In this document: positions 22,476 to 31,948 of the stretch, in pieces
How the letters are laid out: each line of letters begins with the position of its first letter
Position numbering within the stretch: the stretch's first letter is position 1
Assembly: GCA_029964075.1 (NCBI GenBank)
Contig: CM057133.1
Coordinates: 12,672,699 to 12,736,698, forward strand
From: Patiria pectinifera
Lineage: Eukaryota > Echinodermata > Asteroidea > Valvatida > Asterinidae
Direction of reading: 5' to 3'
DNA length: 64,000 nucleotides
The notes under the pieces: generated by a model
Told to the model about the DNA's origin: nothing
Database searches by the model: none
What the model saw: the letters and a program-made list of their open reading frames with translations, nothing else
Program-made: the position numbers and the translations under genes

Positions 22476-23467
22476 GCGGTAATTGCGTGTCCTCGGGTAC
22501 GACTTGAAGCTCTTGTCTCACAAAACTCCTTTTGGGCCGTCTTGCAGGTAATAAAGAGTAGGACCCGTCGTGACTTTTTACCTTCAATCATTTTAAATTG
22601 ACTCGTTCTTTTTTCCACGTTGAAGATGTCTACGCTCCAAATGGGATCCGTGGCTCTTCTAGAAGTTCCACCCTCTTGCTCACCCGGGTAATATAAATAT
22701 CTAACCATAGCGTCTTGCGGTAATTGTTGCTCTTTTGTTTTAACGGGGTTAGCCGGCGATTGCCGGACCTGTTTTAGTTTAACCGCCTCTGACGGTGCTT
22801 TAGCTATTAATCTCGTCGTTTCATCGTTTATAGCTTTGATCACGCTGGGTAATCGCTCGACCCATTGCGTGTTTCTACTCTCGGGATTTAACATTTCTTG
22901 AGCGTACTGATGACCAAACAGTCTCTCGGCTAGCGTTCGATTAAATCTCTCTACGATACCCTGCGATCGGTGGTTTCCGGGTTCGCCTACGATAATCTCG
23001 ACGTTTTTTGAGGCCATCCATTTTTTAAATGCTCCTTTAAATTCGGTACCGGCGTCTACTCTCAACGTTTTAGGGTAACTCAAAGGCGACCTCGCGTAAA
23101 TCTTGACGATAGCATCTCGCGTGGAATCTGCCGTTTTAGAAACCAAAGGTTCTGCTTCGTGGTATCGACTCGCAACATCGACAACCGTCAAAGCGTATTT
23201 ATAAGTCTTGCGTTTTACTTTATCCCAGGGTAGGTATAGCACATCCATTTGGTGAAAGTCGTTTGGTGTTTCAAACTCTCGCAAAGTACTCGTAGGCCTG
23301 GGTACATACGCAGGACCCGGTAGATAAATTTGCCAGATCGCTTGTTTTTTAAGCCAATCTCTGATTACCTTTTTATCGATTTTTGTTTTATCGTGTAAAT
23401 GGTCGACGGCACTTTCACCTCTCCAATAACCGCTCGGGCTATAATACAGTTTAGATAATGTTTGCAT
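22472..23467 (-). CDS. Polinton integrase (retroviral-type DDE)
   Basis: Encodes 331 residues. It opens with the Polinton-specific LYYSPSGYWRG motif and a helix-turn-helix-like segment ending LKKQAIWQIYLP. The RVE core follows: first Asp in FHQMDVLYLP, second Asp in LRVDAGTEFKG, Glu in GIVERFNR, spaced as in retroviral integrases. The C-terminal part (VRYLYYPGE...PIWSVDIFNV) is a likely SH3/chromo-like tail. It inserts element DNA, producing the 6-bp duplication seen at the ends. It overlaps the end of the polymerase region by a few bases and is divergent from the next gene with only about 31 bp between starts. The frame is open throughout. Confidence 0.93.
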   Translation of the reverse strand: MQTLSKLYYSPSGYWRGESAVDHLHDKTKIDKKVIRDWLKKQAIWQIYLPGPAYVPRPTSTLREFETPNDFHQMDVLYLPWDKVKRKTYKYALTVVDVASRYHEAEPLVSKTADSTRDAIVKIYARSPLSYPKTLRVDAGTEFKGAFKKWMASKNVEIIVGEPGNHRSQGIVERFNRTLAERLFGHQYAQEMLNPESRNTQWVERLPSVIKAINDETTRLIAKAPSEAVKLKQVRQSPANPVKTKEQQLPQDAMVRYLYYPGEQEGGTSRRATDPIWSVDIFNVEKRTSQFKMIEGKKSRRVLLFITCKTAQKEFCETRASSRTRGHAITA

Positions 23468-23498
23468 ATTATTTAATATAAAAGACGTTTATAATAAT

Positions 23499-23921
23499 AT
23501 GGCTAGCGTTGCTATGATGTTAGGAGGCGCGATCGTCAACGCCTTAGCTTTTACGGGTTCAAACTTTTTATTCTCAAATCTGAAACAGAGTGACGAGGAG
23601 CGTAAGAGACACGATTTAGCGATAGAACAACTCTCAGCCGCCAAAGATAAGTGGCAACGAGAACGAACGAAATATCTAGATTTTCTAAACGATCGTATCA
23701 GAAAACAAAATGCTTCTAAAGAAACATTTTCTAACGTAGACCGAGCGTTGCGTTACTACAACGAGGTGAGTGGTCAATCTACCGAACTACCCGTAGGACT
23801 GCAACGCGAACCCAAACTCGAAGATTTTTACGAACCTAGCGACCAACAAATAGAAAGAGAACTGGCGTTTATCGCGGGAGGAACGCTATTGGTGGGCTTC
23901 TTGGCTTACAAATACCTTTAA
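23499..23921 (+). CDS. Polinton small membrane-associated protein
   Basis: Encodes 140 residues. A hydrophobic N-terminal segment (MLGGAIVNALAFTGSNFLF) is followed by a charged, probably coiled region around ERKRHDLAIEQLSAAKDKW, and a hydrophobic C-terminus (IAGGTLLVGFLAYKYL). Similar small proteins precede the major capsid gene in many Polintons, and the position directly before the capsid gene suggests a virion role. The function is unknown. An AT-rich TTTAATATAAAA lies just upstream. Confidence 0.7.
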   Translation: MASVAMMLGGAIVNALAFTGSNFLFSNLKQSDEERKRHDLAIEQLSAAKDKWQRERTKYLDFLNDRIRKQNASKETFSNVDRALRYYNEVSGQSTELPVGLQREPKLEDFYEPSDQQIERELAFIAGGTLLVGFLAYKYL

Positions 23922-23943
23922 ATTTAAAACTCGTATAAATAAA

Positions 23944-25212
23944 ATGAATGCGTATGGAAAAAAGCTCAATCCCAGCAGACTATTAAAAATACCCAGATCT
24001 ATCAAGGGTGAGAGAAAAGAGGTGGTCATTACCCACAATCCTAGTAGTATATCGGCGGGGCAAACGCTGAGGGTCAAGTTTCCTCAATTGGGTGTAGACG
24101 ACGTGATCGTACCCGGCACTTGTAAACTAGCTTTCAATTTAGAACTCGAAGGTGGAAGCGACAACAATAGAACCATTTTTGGTAATTTAGCCAGAAATTT
24201 AGTCAGCGAAATCAGCGTCAGGCTTCAAGGTCACGAAATTGTGAGTTATCGTCACGCCGACGTGTATCACAACTTTAAAGACAATTGGATCAACAGCTCG
24301 ACGACTCGAAACATGGCGTACTCGGGCATAGAAAAAGAAAACGTGTCTAAACTAAGAACTGGGGCTGAAGATGCTAACGCGGGCGCAAACAACGGTAAGG
24401 ATCAAGCTATCGCGGATGCCTATGGTAACAGATATTGTATTCCCCTAGACATTGACATACTGACTTCGCATCACCCTTTTTACCCCAGCGGTTTAAAACA
24501 ACCTCTGACGTACGAGATAAAGTTTAACGATCACGAAAAAGTAGTCAACAGTTCAGATACGGCGGCGATGTATTCTATCTCAGACTTGTCTCTCGAATAC
24601 GAAGTGGTGACCAACAGAGACCTAGCTATCGCCATCAGGAATAAACACAAGGGGTTAATGCAATATCTGTTTGATAAAATCCACTCGCTAGAAGTTAGAT
24701 CCGTCAACAAATCGGACACGCTTTGGAACGTCAGCGTCAATCAACCCATCAGGAGTCTCAAGGGTATTTTGTTTTTGTTTAAAGATCCCGCTGTCAAAAA
24801 TCCGCAGCGATTTTACAATCCAAAAATAACCAAAACATCGGTGACCGTAGAAGGTAAACCCAATCAACTCTACAGTCAAGGCATGTTTCAGTATCAACAC
24901 TGGAATGAAATCAACAGGTTCTTTGGAGACAGCGATACCGAAAGCGGGCGCGGAGTAGCTAAAGACTTAAATTTGACGGGTTTTGACCTCGGAGACTACC
25001 TAAAAGACAAGTACGGTCTGTGGCTCGATTTTAGAAGTAACGACGACAATTCCGCTCACGGATCCGGTAGGAAACTTGGAGACGGAGGAGGCATCAACAT
25101 TCAATTTAACAGAGAAGCCGAAGGTCAAGGTGACCTCACGATGTACGTATTTTTAGTCATGGATGCACAATTGAACTTGGAAGACGGGAATTTTAAATCT
25201 CTGTTAAGTTAA
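23944..25212 (+). CDS. Polinton major capsid protein (double jelly-roll)
   Basis: Encodes 422 residues, frame open. The N-terminal block has NPSSISAGQTLRVKFPQLG, then VIVPGTCKLAFNLELEGG, then NRTIFGNLARNLVSEISVRL. With the C-terminal FLVMDAQLNLEDG, these are the conserved pattern of Polinton capsid proteins. By family the protein forms hexameric capsomers of an icosahedral shell through two jelly-roll folds. It sits 22 bp after the preceding membrane protein and immediately before the packaging ATPase, as in related elements. I call it from recognised family pattern, not from structure. Confidence 0.85.
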   Translation: MNAYGKKLNPSRLLKIPRSIKGERKEVVITHNPSSISAGQTLRVKFPQLGVDDVIVPGTCKLAFNLELEGGSDNNRTIFGNLARNLVSEISVRLQGHEIVSYRHADVYHNFKDNWINSSTTRNMAYSGIEKENVSKLRTGAEDANAGANNGKDQAIADAYGNRYCIPLDIDILTSHHPFYPSGLKQPLTYEIKFNDHEKVVNSSDTAAMYSISDLSLEYEVVTNRDLAIAIRNKHKGLMQYLFDKIHSLEVRSVNKSDTLWNVSVNQPIRSLKGILFLFKDPAVKNPQRFYNPKITKTSVTVEGKPNQLYSQGMFQYQHWNEINRFFGDSDTESGRGVAKDLNLTGFDLGDYLKDKYGLWLDFRSNDDNSAHGSGRKLGDGGGINIQFNREAEGQGDLTMYVFLVMDAQLNLEDGNFKSLLS

Positions 25213-25213
25213 A

Positions 25214-25819
25214 ATGACACAACCGCATTGCGCTTTAATCGTCGGCAAAACAAATTCGGGCAAAACCAAATGGATTTTGGATCTTTTAGAGTCAGACTAT
25301 AAAAACACATTTGAGGCGATAGTCATCATTTGCCCTACCATATTTAAAAACAAAACGTACATCGAAAGAAAGTGGATTCAAGCAGATCCCGAGGTATACC
25401 TCTGCGATCCGGAATTGTACAAGATGACGCTCAACGAAGCGATCGATTTTTACAGGAAAATATTTGAAGGTGTTGCCACGTTGTTTATCGTGGACGATTG
25501 CTCTTCGGATCAAGAGATTAAATATCGTAAAAAGACGTGCGCGCTAAGCAAGATGGCATTTAGCGGAAGACACGTAAATCACAGCTGTTGGTTACTGACC
25601 CAAAAGTACAACAGCGTTTTAAAAGATTATAGAGAAAACACGGCTTGGTTGGCATTATTTTACTGCAAAGATAAAACATCGTTTGATCAAGCGTTAGACG
25701 AAAACGACGTCGTACCCATTGAAGAACGAGATTATATAAAACGACGTTTGAGAGATGTGAAATATAGTAAATTGGTCGTATACACCGAACCTCCAGTTAG
25801 TTACGAGCTACTTGAGTAG
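25214..25819 (+). CDS. Polinton genome-packaging ATPase
   Basis: Encodes 201 residues, frame open. The Walker A motif is GKTNSGKTK near residue 11, Walker B is TLFIVDDCSS near residue 93, and a polar sensor-like WLLTQKYNS follows. This is the A32/FtsK-HerA type ATPase that drives genome packaging in Polintons, virophages and large DNA viruses. The start codon follows the capsid stop by one base, so the two are probably co-expressed. Confidence 0.93.
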   Translation: MTQPHCALIVGKTNSGKTKWILDLLESDYKNTFEAIVIICPTIFKNKTYIERKWIQADPEVYLCDPELYKMTLNEAIDFYRKIFEGVATLFIVDDCSSDQEIKYRKKTCALSKMAFSGRHVNHSCWLLTQKYNSVLKDYRENTAWLALFYCKDKTSFDQALDENDVVPIEERDYIKRRLRDVKYSKLVVYTEPPVSYELLE

Positions 25820-25998
25820 CTAGGTGAGTAACAATTAATAGCTAGTTGAGTAACAATAAATAGCTAGGTGTTCAAGTTAAATTACCTAGCTGCTTAACTA
25901 ATAGGACCTAGCTTAGTAGCAACCTATTTAACAAGCTACACTTGTATTTCAATTTGTTAATCAATAAACGTCAACAAAATACATTTTGCTGTTAGTAA
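25820..25998. other. Polinton spacer with repeated TAGCTAG motifs
   Basis: Contains four to five variants of TAGCTAGGTGAGTAAC (near 25819, 25840, 25861 and, inverted or diverged, 25880-25920), followed by AT-rich sequence. It separates the capsid/ATPase pair from a run of small genes and may be regulatory. Confidence 0.5.
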
Positions 25999-26151
25999 AT
26001 GATAGCAATATTCGAGTATTTGCAGTTTTTGGCTATTATCATCATATCGCTTAATCTATCGTTTTATACATACGAATATCTCCGCTTTTGTAACAAAGTT
26101 GCAACAGCTACAACAAAATTAAATTCGTTTCTAATTAAATGGAGGACCTAA
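25999..26151 (+). CDS. Polinton 50-residue membrane peptide
   Basis: A short open frame starting MIAIFEYLQF with one strong membrane helix (LAIIIISLNLSFYTY) and a basic tail. It overlaps the next gene start by 13 bases in another frame. The AT-rich leader before it resembles that of the other genes of the element. Small single-helix proteins are common in Polintons, but this one has no name I can give. Confidence 0.5.
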   Translation: MIAIFEYLQFLAIIIISLNLSFYTYEYLRFCNKVATATTKLNSFLIKWRT

Positions 26152-26717
26152 AACTGACTTTAACGAACGAACAAGATCACAACGCAGAACATAAAGATCG
26201 TTTGTGCGGTGTCGTAGCAGCCGGAAACTCTAGAAAGTACTTGGGAAAGGAATACACCGTTAAACATATCGAAGCTCTTGACAGTAAAGAACTCGAAAAG
26301 CTGTATCATCTGTACGAAACTAAATTTGGAAATGAAATTGTTAAAACCGTTGGTAAATACACTTTAAGTCTATTTTCGAGAGTGTTAGCTGTGGTTACAC
26401 CCGTACAAGTTTTAGGCTATAACGTCACTATAGATTCTGAAGAAGAACTCACCAACGACTTGAGTTCTGATCCTATTATAAGCGCGAGTATGGCTGGTAT
26501 GTTGAGCGACGTTTGTTACAAGTACGGAACTTTAATATCACCCCTAGTTGCTACGATTATCACAACAAAACATTTGAAATTTAATAAACCTAATATAATA
26601 AATGGAAGATCAGAAAGCAGCGACAGCAACGCCTGCAGCTCAACCAGCAGAGACAGAGACACCCCCACCGATAAAAACAACGTCGTCACCGACGGTAACG
26701 AGAGTGACCAAGACTAA
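26139..26717 (+). CDS. Polinton protein of unknown function
   Basis: Encodes 192 residues. The first two thirds look globular (CGVVAAGNSRKYLGK, then YTVKHIEALDSKELEKLYHLYETKFG). A hydrophobic stretch around residues 120-145 is followed by a Ser/Asp/Asn-rich acidic tail. The YLGKEYTVKHIEALDSKEL segment recalls a small protein found in other Polintons and adintovirus-like elements, but I cannot assign a role. The 3' end overlaps the next gene. Confidence 0.65.
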   Translation: MEDLKLTLTNEQDHNAEHKDRLCGVVAAGNSRKYLGKEYTVKHIEALDSKELEKLYHLYETKFGNEIVKTVGKYTLSLFSRVLAVVTPVQVLGYNVTIDSEEELTNDLSSDPIISASMAGMLSDVCYKYGTLISPLVATIITTKHLKFNKPNIINGRSESSDSNACSSTSRDRDTPTDKNNVVTDGNESDQD

Positions 26718-26985
26718 AAATCCTAAACGAATACAGCAGGGTAAAGCTTTAGCCGAGCACAATAGACAGATGAAATTAAAATTAGCAAAAATGAACGTAA
26801 CATCAGACGAAGCTACGAGCTCACCAGACTACAACTCTTGGGCGATGTGGGGGGTTATAGCGTCTATAATAGGGGTGGGGCTGCTGGTACTAAAAAGTAA
26901 GGCAACTGCGCCGGTAGAACAGCCAGTGCCGGTAGTCACGCAACCCACTACACCCAGCGTCCCCAAAACGCTAGACATGGAATAA
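26602..26985 (+). CDS. Polinton single-pass membrane protein
   Basis: Encodes 127 residues with an N-terminal Ala/Pro/Thr-rich part and a basic KNPKRIQQGKALAEHNRQMK stretch. One membrane helix (WAMWGVIASIIGVGLLVLK) and a Pro/Thr/Val tail follow. It starts inside the preceding gene in another frame, which is common in compact viral genomes. The start is supported by the ATG after AATTTAATAAACC..ATAATAA. Confidence 0.65.
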   Translation: MEDQKAATATPAAQPAETETPPPIKTTSSPTVTRVTKTKNPKRIQQGKALAEHNRQMKLKLAKMNVTSDEATSSPDYNSWAMWGVIASIIGVGLLVLKSKATAPVEQPVPVVTQPTTPSVPKTLDME

Positions 26986-27018
26986 ACCAGCAATTTAAAA
27001 ATTGTTATATTAAAAACG

Positions 27019-27261
27019 ATGAGTAACTTTGACACAAACGGAATAGCTAATACGATTTACCACGGAGCCGTCATATCGGGTCTTTCGATGGGATACGCCA
27101 TGGTAGGAAATAAACTACTCAAAATGAAAGTGCCAGATTTAAACAAACTAAGCGTAGAAGATGCGGCTAAATTGACGGGCATTATAAGTGGAGCTCTGGC
27201 CACGCAAAATTGGTTGGTGACCCAGGGTATACTACCGGGCAGTATAATGAAAACGGTATAA
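27019..27261 (+). CDS. Polinton small hydrophobic protein
   Basis: Encodes 80 residues with two hydrophobic helices (YHGAVISGLSMGYAMVG and LTGIISGALATQNWLV) around a KVPDLNKLSVEDAAKL linker. Preceded by TTATATTAAAAACG, the same type of leader seen before several other genes here. Probably a membrane or virion component; function unknown. Confidence 0.65.
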   Translation: MSNFDTNGIANTIYHGAVISGLSMGYAMVGNKLLKMKVPDLNKLSVEDAAKLTGIISGALATQNWLVTQGILPGSIMKTV

Positions 27262-27283
27262 TTTAAATAGGTTTATTAAATAA

Positions 27284-28525
27284 ATGGCTGATGGAGGATT
27301 TGAAGATCCAGACTACGAAAGAACTTATGATAACAATGATGATGATGATGTAGAAGAGACCAATCTGGACGACAACTTTGATACTCCTGCACCACCCATC
27401 CTCACTACCGACATAGATGAGGTTTTATATCGAGGAAGGAGCATGGTCACAAGTGATCGCGTCGATGATTTTTACAAAAATTTTAACAGAGGTGACGGAC
27501 CATTAGCTCCGCGATACGAACATTTTGTCGGCAATAAAGACGGGTTATTTTTCCAAGCAACTGATAAAGCCTTAGTAAGGTTAACGGATAAAAGAAACCC
27601 TAAAAAATTCTTGAGTCTACCGAGTATAGAGAATAATGCAAAGAGGTTAGATCTTCCAGGTAGAGATTTCATTAGAAACGGATTGGGTTTTAAAGATTAT
27701 AAAATTAACCCGCTCGAACAAGTACAAACTGAGAGTATCCCCATGACAGAACTACCCAGCGTCACCGATGAGGTAACCGAGATTATAGACGATTTACAAC
27801 GCGACACCGGCGCTCAAACAGAAGGATTGAATTACAGAGAACTCCAGGGTTTAGACAAAACTCTTCAGACGTTGAGAGGTAACCTAGAACTTAATTTATC
27901 GCGTCTCACAGAACTAGACCGAGAGATTGCAGACATGAGACAAGGACTCGACGAATCTCACGGCGAGGAGGGTCGACGAGAGTTAAACGATAAATTGAGC
28001 GACTTGAACGTTGAAAGATCCGCCAGATTAGAAGCCGCAAAAGCCAACGAACGAGGGCTCAAAAGTCAGATCGCTAGAATCAAAGAAACGATTAATAAAA
28101 TATTAGGCGCCGACACGACTCTGGCAGAAAAGATCAGAACTCTGTTTAGAGAACAAGGTGTGACCGTAGTGAGTATTTTAGCCGCTTTGAGTTTAGCCAT
28201 CAGCACGATAGTGAGTAGCATCGTCGCTAGCGTGAGAGGTGCGGGTGCCCCACCCGCGCCATCGCCAACACCTGCACCAACACCAATACCAACACCAAAA
28301 GGTGGTATCAAAGAGTGGATTTCAAAACAACTCGCTAATTTTGCATCTGCTCTTCAAAAACTCGGAGTGAGCGCATTGGGTGCTCTGCCGGGTATCATAG
28401 GCAGCGTACTCAGTTGGATATTTAACGCACTGAGTAAGTCCGTATCGTGGTTTGCCGAACACGTGTGGGCTTTGTTTTTGGGTGTGGGAGCCTTGGTGTT
28501 TGCGTACCTGCAAAAACGATGGTAG
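27284..28525 (+). CDS. Polinton large structural-type protein with coiled coil and C-terminal membrane segments
   Basis: Encodes 413 residues, frame open. It has an acidic N-terminus (YDNNDDDDVEETNLDDN) and a globular part with FVGNKDGLFFQATDKALVRL. A coiled coil spans about residues 190-275. A hydrophobic helix near 290-315 is followed by a Pro/Thr linker (APPAPSPTPAPTPIPTP) and further hydrophobic helices to the C-terminus. The arrangement fits a virion-associated or tail-anchored protein, but I do not recognise a named family. It ends 24 bp before a strong hairpin that separates it from the opposing gene. Confidence 0.7.
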   Translation: MADGGFEDPDYERTYDNNDDDDVEETNLDDNFDTPAPPILTTDIDEVLYRGRSMVTSDRVDDFYKNFNRGDGPLAPRYEHFVGNKDGLFFQATDKALVRLTDKRNPKKFLSLPSIENNAKRLDLPGRDFIRNGLGFKDYKINPLEQVQTESIPMTELPSVTDEVTEIIDDLQRDTGAQTEGLNYRELQGLDKTLQTLRGNLELNLSRLTELDREIADMRQGLDESHGEEGRRELNDKLSDLNVERSARLEAAKANERGLKSQIARIKETINKILGADTTLAEKIRTLFREQGVTVVSILAALSLAISTIVSSIVASVRGAGAPPAPSPTPAPTPIPTPKGGIKEWISKQLANFASALQKLGVSALGALPGIIGSVLSWIFNALSKSVSWFAEHVWALFLGVGALVFAYLQKRW

Positions 28526-28549
28526 TAATAGTTGTAATCAAGTTTAAAC

Positions 28550-28596
28550 AAAAAAATAAGCCTTACCAGCACAAAGTTGGTAAGGCTTATTTTTTT
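28550..28596. terminator. Terminator-like hairpin between convergent Polinton genes
   Basis: Perfect 19-base arms (AAAAAAATAAGCCTTACCA and its inverse) surround a 9-base loop. It is followed by a T run on the plus strand and, by symmetry, on the minus strand. It lies between the plus-strand gene ending at 28525 and the minus-strand gene ending at 28616. A role in ending or polyadenylating both transcripts is inference. Confidence 0.7.
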
Positions 28597-28615
28597 TGTC
28601 TTGTGAGAGTGTGAC

Positions 28616-30019
28616 TTATCGCGTTGCCTCGTAAGCCAAAATACCCATACCAACGATAGCCAACATTCCTACCGTCAACGATAATTTTTCGTCTTGGTGA
28701 GTTTGTAGTTTCGTGGGTTCTTGGGTTAAAACTGTAGGTGAGGGTGCTGGTGTTGGTGAGGGTGTAGGTGCAGGTGTTGGTGATACAACATTGTTCGTCA
28801 TAGGCTCTGGGGGTGTTGGTGGCGCGACGTCATCGGTGTCATCAAAAGAGTCGTCCGGTTGAGGTTGTGAGTTTAAATCTAACACCAAACCAGTTTTCAT
28901 ACTCTGGGTAGCGATTTGAAGATTGTTGTTATAGCCGTCGTGCGTTCCAACCCTCAAGTTCATATCCGATGGAATTAAATACAACCCCGGTTTCACGACA
29001 AAATTTAAAGGCGTTCTGGCATACTGCAAAGAGTCTTGAAATTGATCGATACTCGTTTCCATGTCGTCTGCTGCATTGATGATATCTTCAACGATGACGT
29101 TAAATTGTCTCTGAGCGTCTAATCCGGTTCCCGGTGATAATACGCTCGTTTTTGTTTGAGCCTGCGCACCGAGTAAAGCGTACACGTAAGATCTGATTGA
29201 TTCGTTGATCTTTATGATTCCCACGGGGGTAAACGAACTCTTGGCGGGTATAAAATCTAACCACGCCTTTTGTACCGATTCGTTTTGTTCGATGTAAATA
29301 ACCGTCCAAGGAACGTAACTGCTTCCACTCTTTTAGGACTGTCTAGACCGTGGTAGCCGCCGTAAAGAACGTTGGGTTTGTTGGGTAGTGTTTTATCATA
29401 TTCACCAACCGCAACAAACTTGCCTTTATTAAAGATATATGAGGTACCTAAACCGTTAGATTTTGTGTCTCTCGTCTGTTTAAAAGACTTGTTTTGATCT
29501 ATGCCAAACAACAAGCAGGTATCGGTAAATGCTCTGTGATTATAACTGTTGTCTAGAGCGTTAAATGCGTCATCTCCCGGTAAAGGAGCGGCAATGTCGT
29601 ACAGGATCTTTCTAACCGTAAAATATAAATGAAAGTTAAAGATGGCCCAAACGTAACGGTTGCTCGCGTTTAAAAGATCGAATCCAATACCGCAGCCCGT
29701 AGTAGCGCAGTAGATTGCAAAATTTAACTGATTTTGATAAAACGACATGGGGTGTGATTTCCAACGATCTACATCCTCGTCCGTCTCAACGTGAGGCAAT
29801 TTGTAGTCCGAGGTTAAGTCGGGAAACATGGTTAAAAACCCGTTGGTATTATTAACTATGACCTCCAGTTCACTGGGTTTAGTGCTGTTTAAAAACTTTG
29901 CTTGGGGTGCAGCTTGATGTTTTAGCTCGTTTGCCTTGGCTACATTTTGATTTACTTGTCTCGTTACCTGATCGGCTATCGATTGTATCTGCTTTTTAAC
30001 GACTTAAAATCACTCATTA
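28616..30019 (-). pseudogene. Polinton conserved protein (AIYCATTGCG type)
   Basis: Region coding a protein family frequent in Polintons. Landmarks are FAIYCATTGCGIGFDLL, then a helix with FHLYFTVRKILYDI, then PLPGDDAFNALDN. Further on come ESIRSYVYALLGAQAQTKT and GLYLIPSDMN. It ends with a Pro/Thr-rich linker and a C-terminal hydrophobic segment (LTVGMLAIVGMGILAYEA). Function is not established; conservation beside capsid genes suggests a virion or assembly role. The region carries about one or two breaks. It runs opposite to its neighbours and ends at the hairpin at 28550-28596. Confidence 0.75.
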
Positions 30020-30058
30020 TTTTAGTTTCAGTTTTAATATAAAAAGACTTTAAAATAA

Positions 30059-31238
30059 ATGCATTCGTTTCACTTGTTTCAAAATGAGCAGACGTTTAAA
30101 TTAGAAGACGTCGTAGATAATTTAAACGGTCAAAAATCTATACGCGTAAAAAGGGTGTTGTTTAACGCCGGATATTTTAATATTTCCAGCGCCACGGAGA
30201 TTGATTGGTTTACGCAAATAGATGGGAGACCCGCGTTTACCACGGATAAACCTCCTCATACCCGCGGAGTTTCTTTCAGATGTACACATAACAACGCCGG
30301 ATAGAGATTTTATAGAGCGATTGTTACCCGATATACCATACCACTATTTATTTAACGATGAAAATGTTTTACAAAAAACTATAAACGATCTTATAAAAGC
30401 GTACGAAGACGATAGACTAGAATCCGTTTTAGAAGCAAACAAAAGAAAAAGAGCTATTATAGCTGAACGGCGAGGGTTGATTTTAGCCGCCATGAATTCA
30501 GAAATAACAAAAACTGAATTAGAACTTAATACGCTTCAATCTTTAGTAAGAATATTATTTGTTAGAGAAAGAAAAATCTTTGAAGGTGAGGAATTGGCTT
30601 TAAAGTTTATTGAAGGAGAAATGGGTGCGAGCGAGTTGAGCGAGTTGAGAGATAGTAGAGAAGCAGGAGTGATTATAAGAGGAAGTCTTATCGTGACGGG
30701 TGATGATTTCGATTTTATTCCTCCGAGTCATTTAGAGCCGTTGCCACTCGGAAGTATCGGTTCGGTCATCATACCACCGGGGTGGTACGACGTCGATTGG
30801 TTCGATTTTATTTTAAATTCTATACCCGGGGTAAGTTTTCGAGTATTTAGAGAATCTAAAAAGGTGACGTTGGTGATAACCGACGTAAATCTCAAATTGC
30901 GTTTAAACAGAGAAGTATCTCGATTACTCAATTTACCCAAAGGAAGACTGGTACCCAAAGTGGTGTACACGGGATATTACGACGTTAATCCGTTTAAATT
31001 TTTGTTTATTCGCTGCCCGCAATTAAGTACGAGTGAAAACTGTTTTAATGGTCGTCCTTCTGACATCTTGAAAATCGTACCCGTGGGTACGCACAAACCC
31101 GAGCCTGATAGAGTCGAGGATTTCAAAAAACTTAAAAACGGTATAATCGACAAACTGACATTTTCAATCAGCGGTGAAAAAGGACAGGTATTCAACAATA
31201 AGGGTGAGGGTATCATTATCGAGTTGGAGATCTTTTAA
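30059..31238 (+). pseudogene. Polinton putative minor capsid (penton-type) protein
   Basis: The C-terminal two thirds show the pattern of Polinton minor capsid proteins: a VIIPPGWYDVDWFDFIL block, beta-rich KKVTLVITDVNLKLRLN, LLNLPKGRLVPK, then FIRCPQLS and a final strand set FSISGEKGQVFNNKGEGI. A long helical insert (about 30380-30660) lies before this. By family it would sit at the capsid vertices. The region carries about one break. It is preceded by TTTTAATATAAAAAGAC, the common leader type. Confidence 0.7.
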
Positions 31239-31264
31239 TTTTAAAATCTTTTTATATTAAAAAC

Positions 31265-31855
31265 ATGAGTGTAGATGGTAAGGCGTTATACCCCGATATT
31301 TCTGGAGATGTACTCCGATTAAATAGTAACGAAGAAACAAAAGTGTTCAGACTTAAAAAGATTGAAGAGATTCGATCTTTAATCTTGAAAGAGAGAGACC
31401 ACCGTGAGCGCACTTATAAAAAAATAAAGAGAATGATCGACACTATTCATTACGTAGAGATAGGATTAGAAGGATTGGGGGCTATAGCGGGGGCTGTCAG
31501 TATTCCCGCTCTCTTGGGTGTTATATCAGCCCCCGTTGGATTGGTGCTAGAAGGAACGTTTATAGGCGCTTTTGGTGTAGATATTCTGCTTAGAATCACG
31601 TCTAAGCGATTATCCGCCAAGCTGAAAAAGCACGACCAGATTAAAATATTAGCAGACTCCAAACTTAACACGATTGAAGAATACGTGTCTCAAGCCATCA
31701 ACGACGGAGATATATCGCACGAAGAGTTCTTATTGATTACGAGAGAGCTCGCAAAATTTAACGAGCTTAAGCAAAAATTAGAACAAAGACCAGCACAAAG
31801 CTTCAAAAAATTAAAAACGATAGAGACTTTGAAAAAGAAGTTAAAAAACGGGTAG
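31265..31855 (+). CDS. Polinton helical membrane protein
   Basis: Encodes 196 residues, frame open. A charged N-terminal helix (RLKKIEEIRSLILKERDHRERTYKK) leads to a long hydrophobic stretch (LGAIAGAVSIPALLGVISAPVGLVL), then basic helices with DGDISHEEFLLITRELAKFNELK. Similar proteins occur beside minor capsid genes in Polintons of marine invertebrates. Function unknown. TTATATTAAAAAC precedes the ATG. Confidence 0.7.
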   Translation: MSVDGKALYPDISGDVLRLNSNEETKVFRLKKIEEIRSLILKERDHRERTYKKIKRMIDTIHYVEIGLEGLGAIAGAVSIPALLGVISAPVGLVLEGTFIGAFGVDILLRITSKRLSAKLKKHDQIKILADSKLNTIEEYVSQAINDGDISHEEFLLITRELAKFNELKQKLEQRPAQSFKKLKTIETLKKKLKNG

Positions 31856-31948
31856 ACGAACGGCTGGCAAAAGAAAAAAAATCTCTTATCGAAAAACTTA
31901 CAAGTTCAAATTCTCGGTAAATAAACATTATGAAAGCGATCCGCCGAG

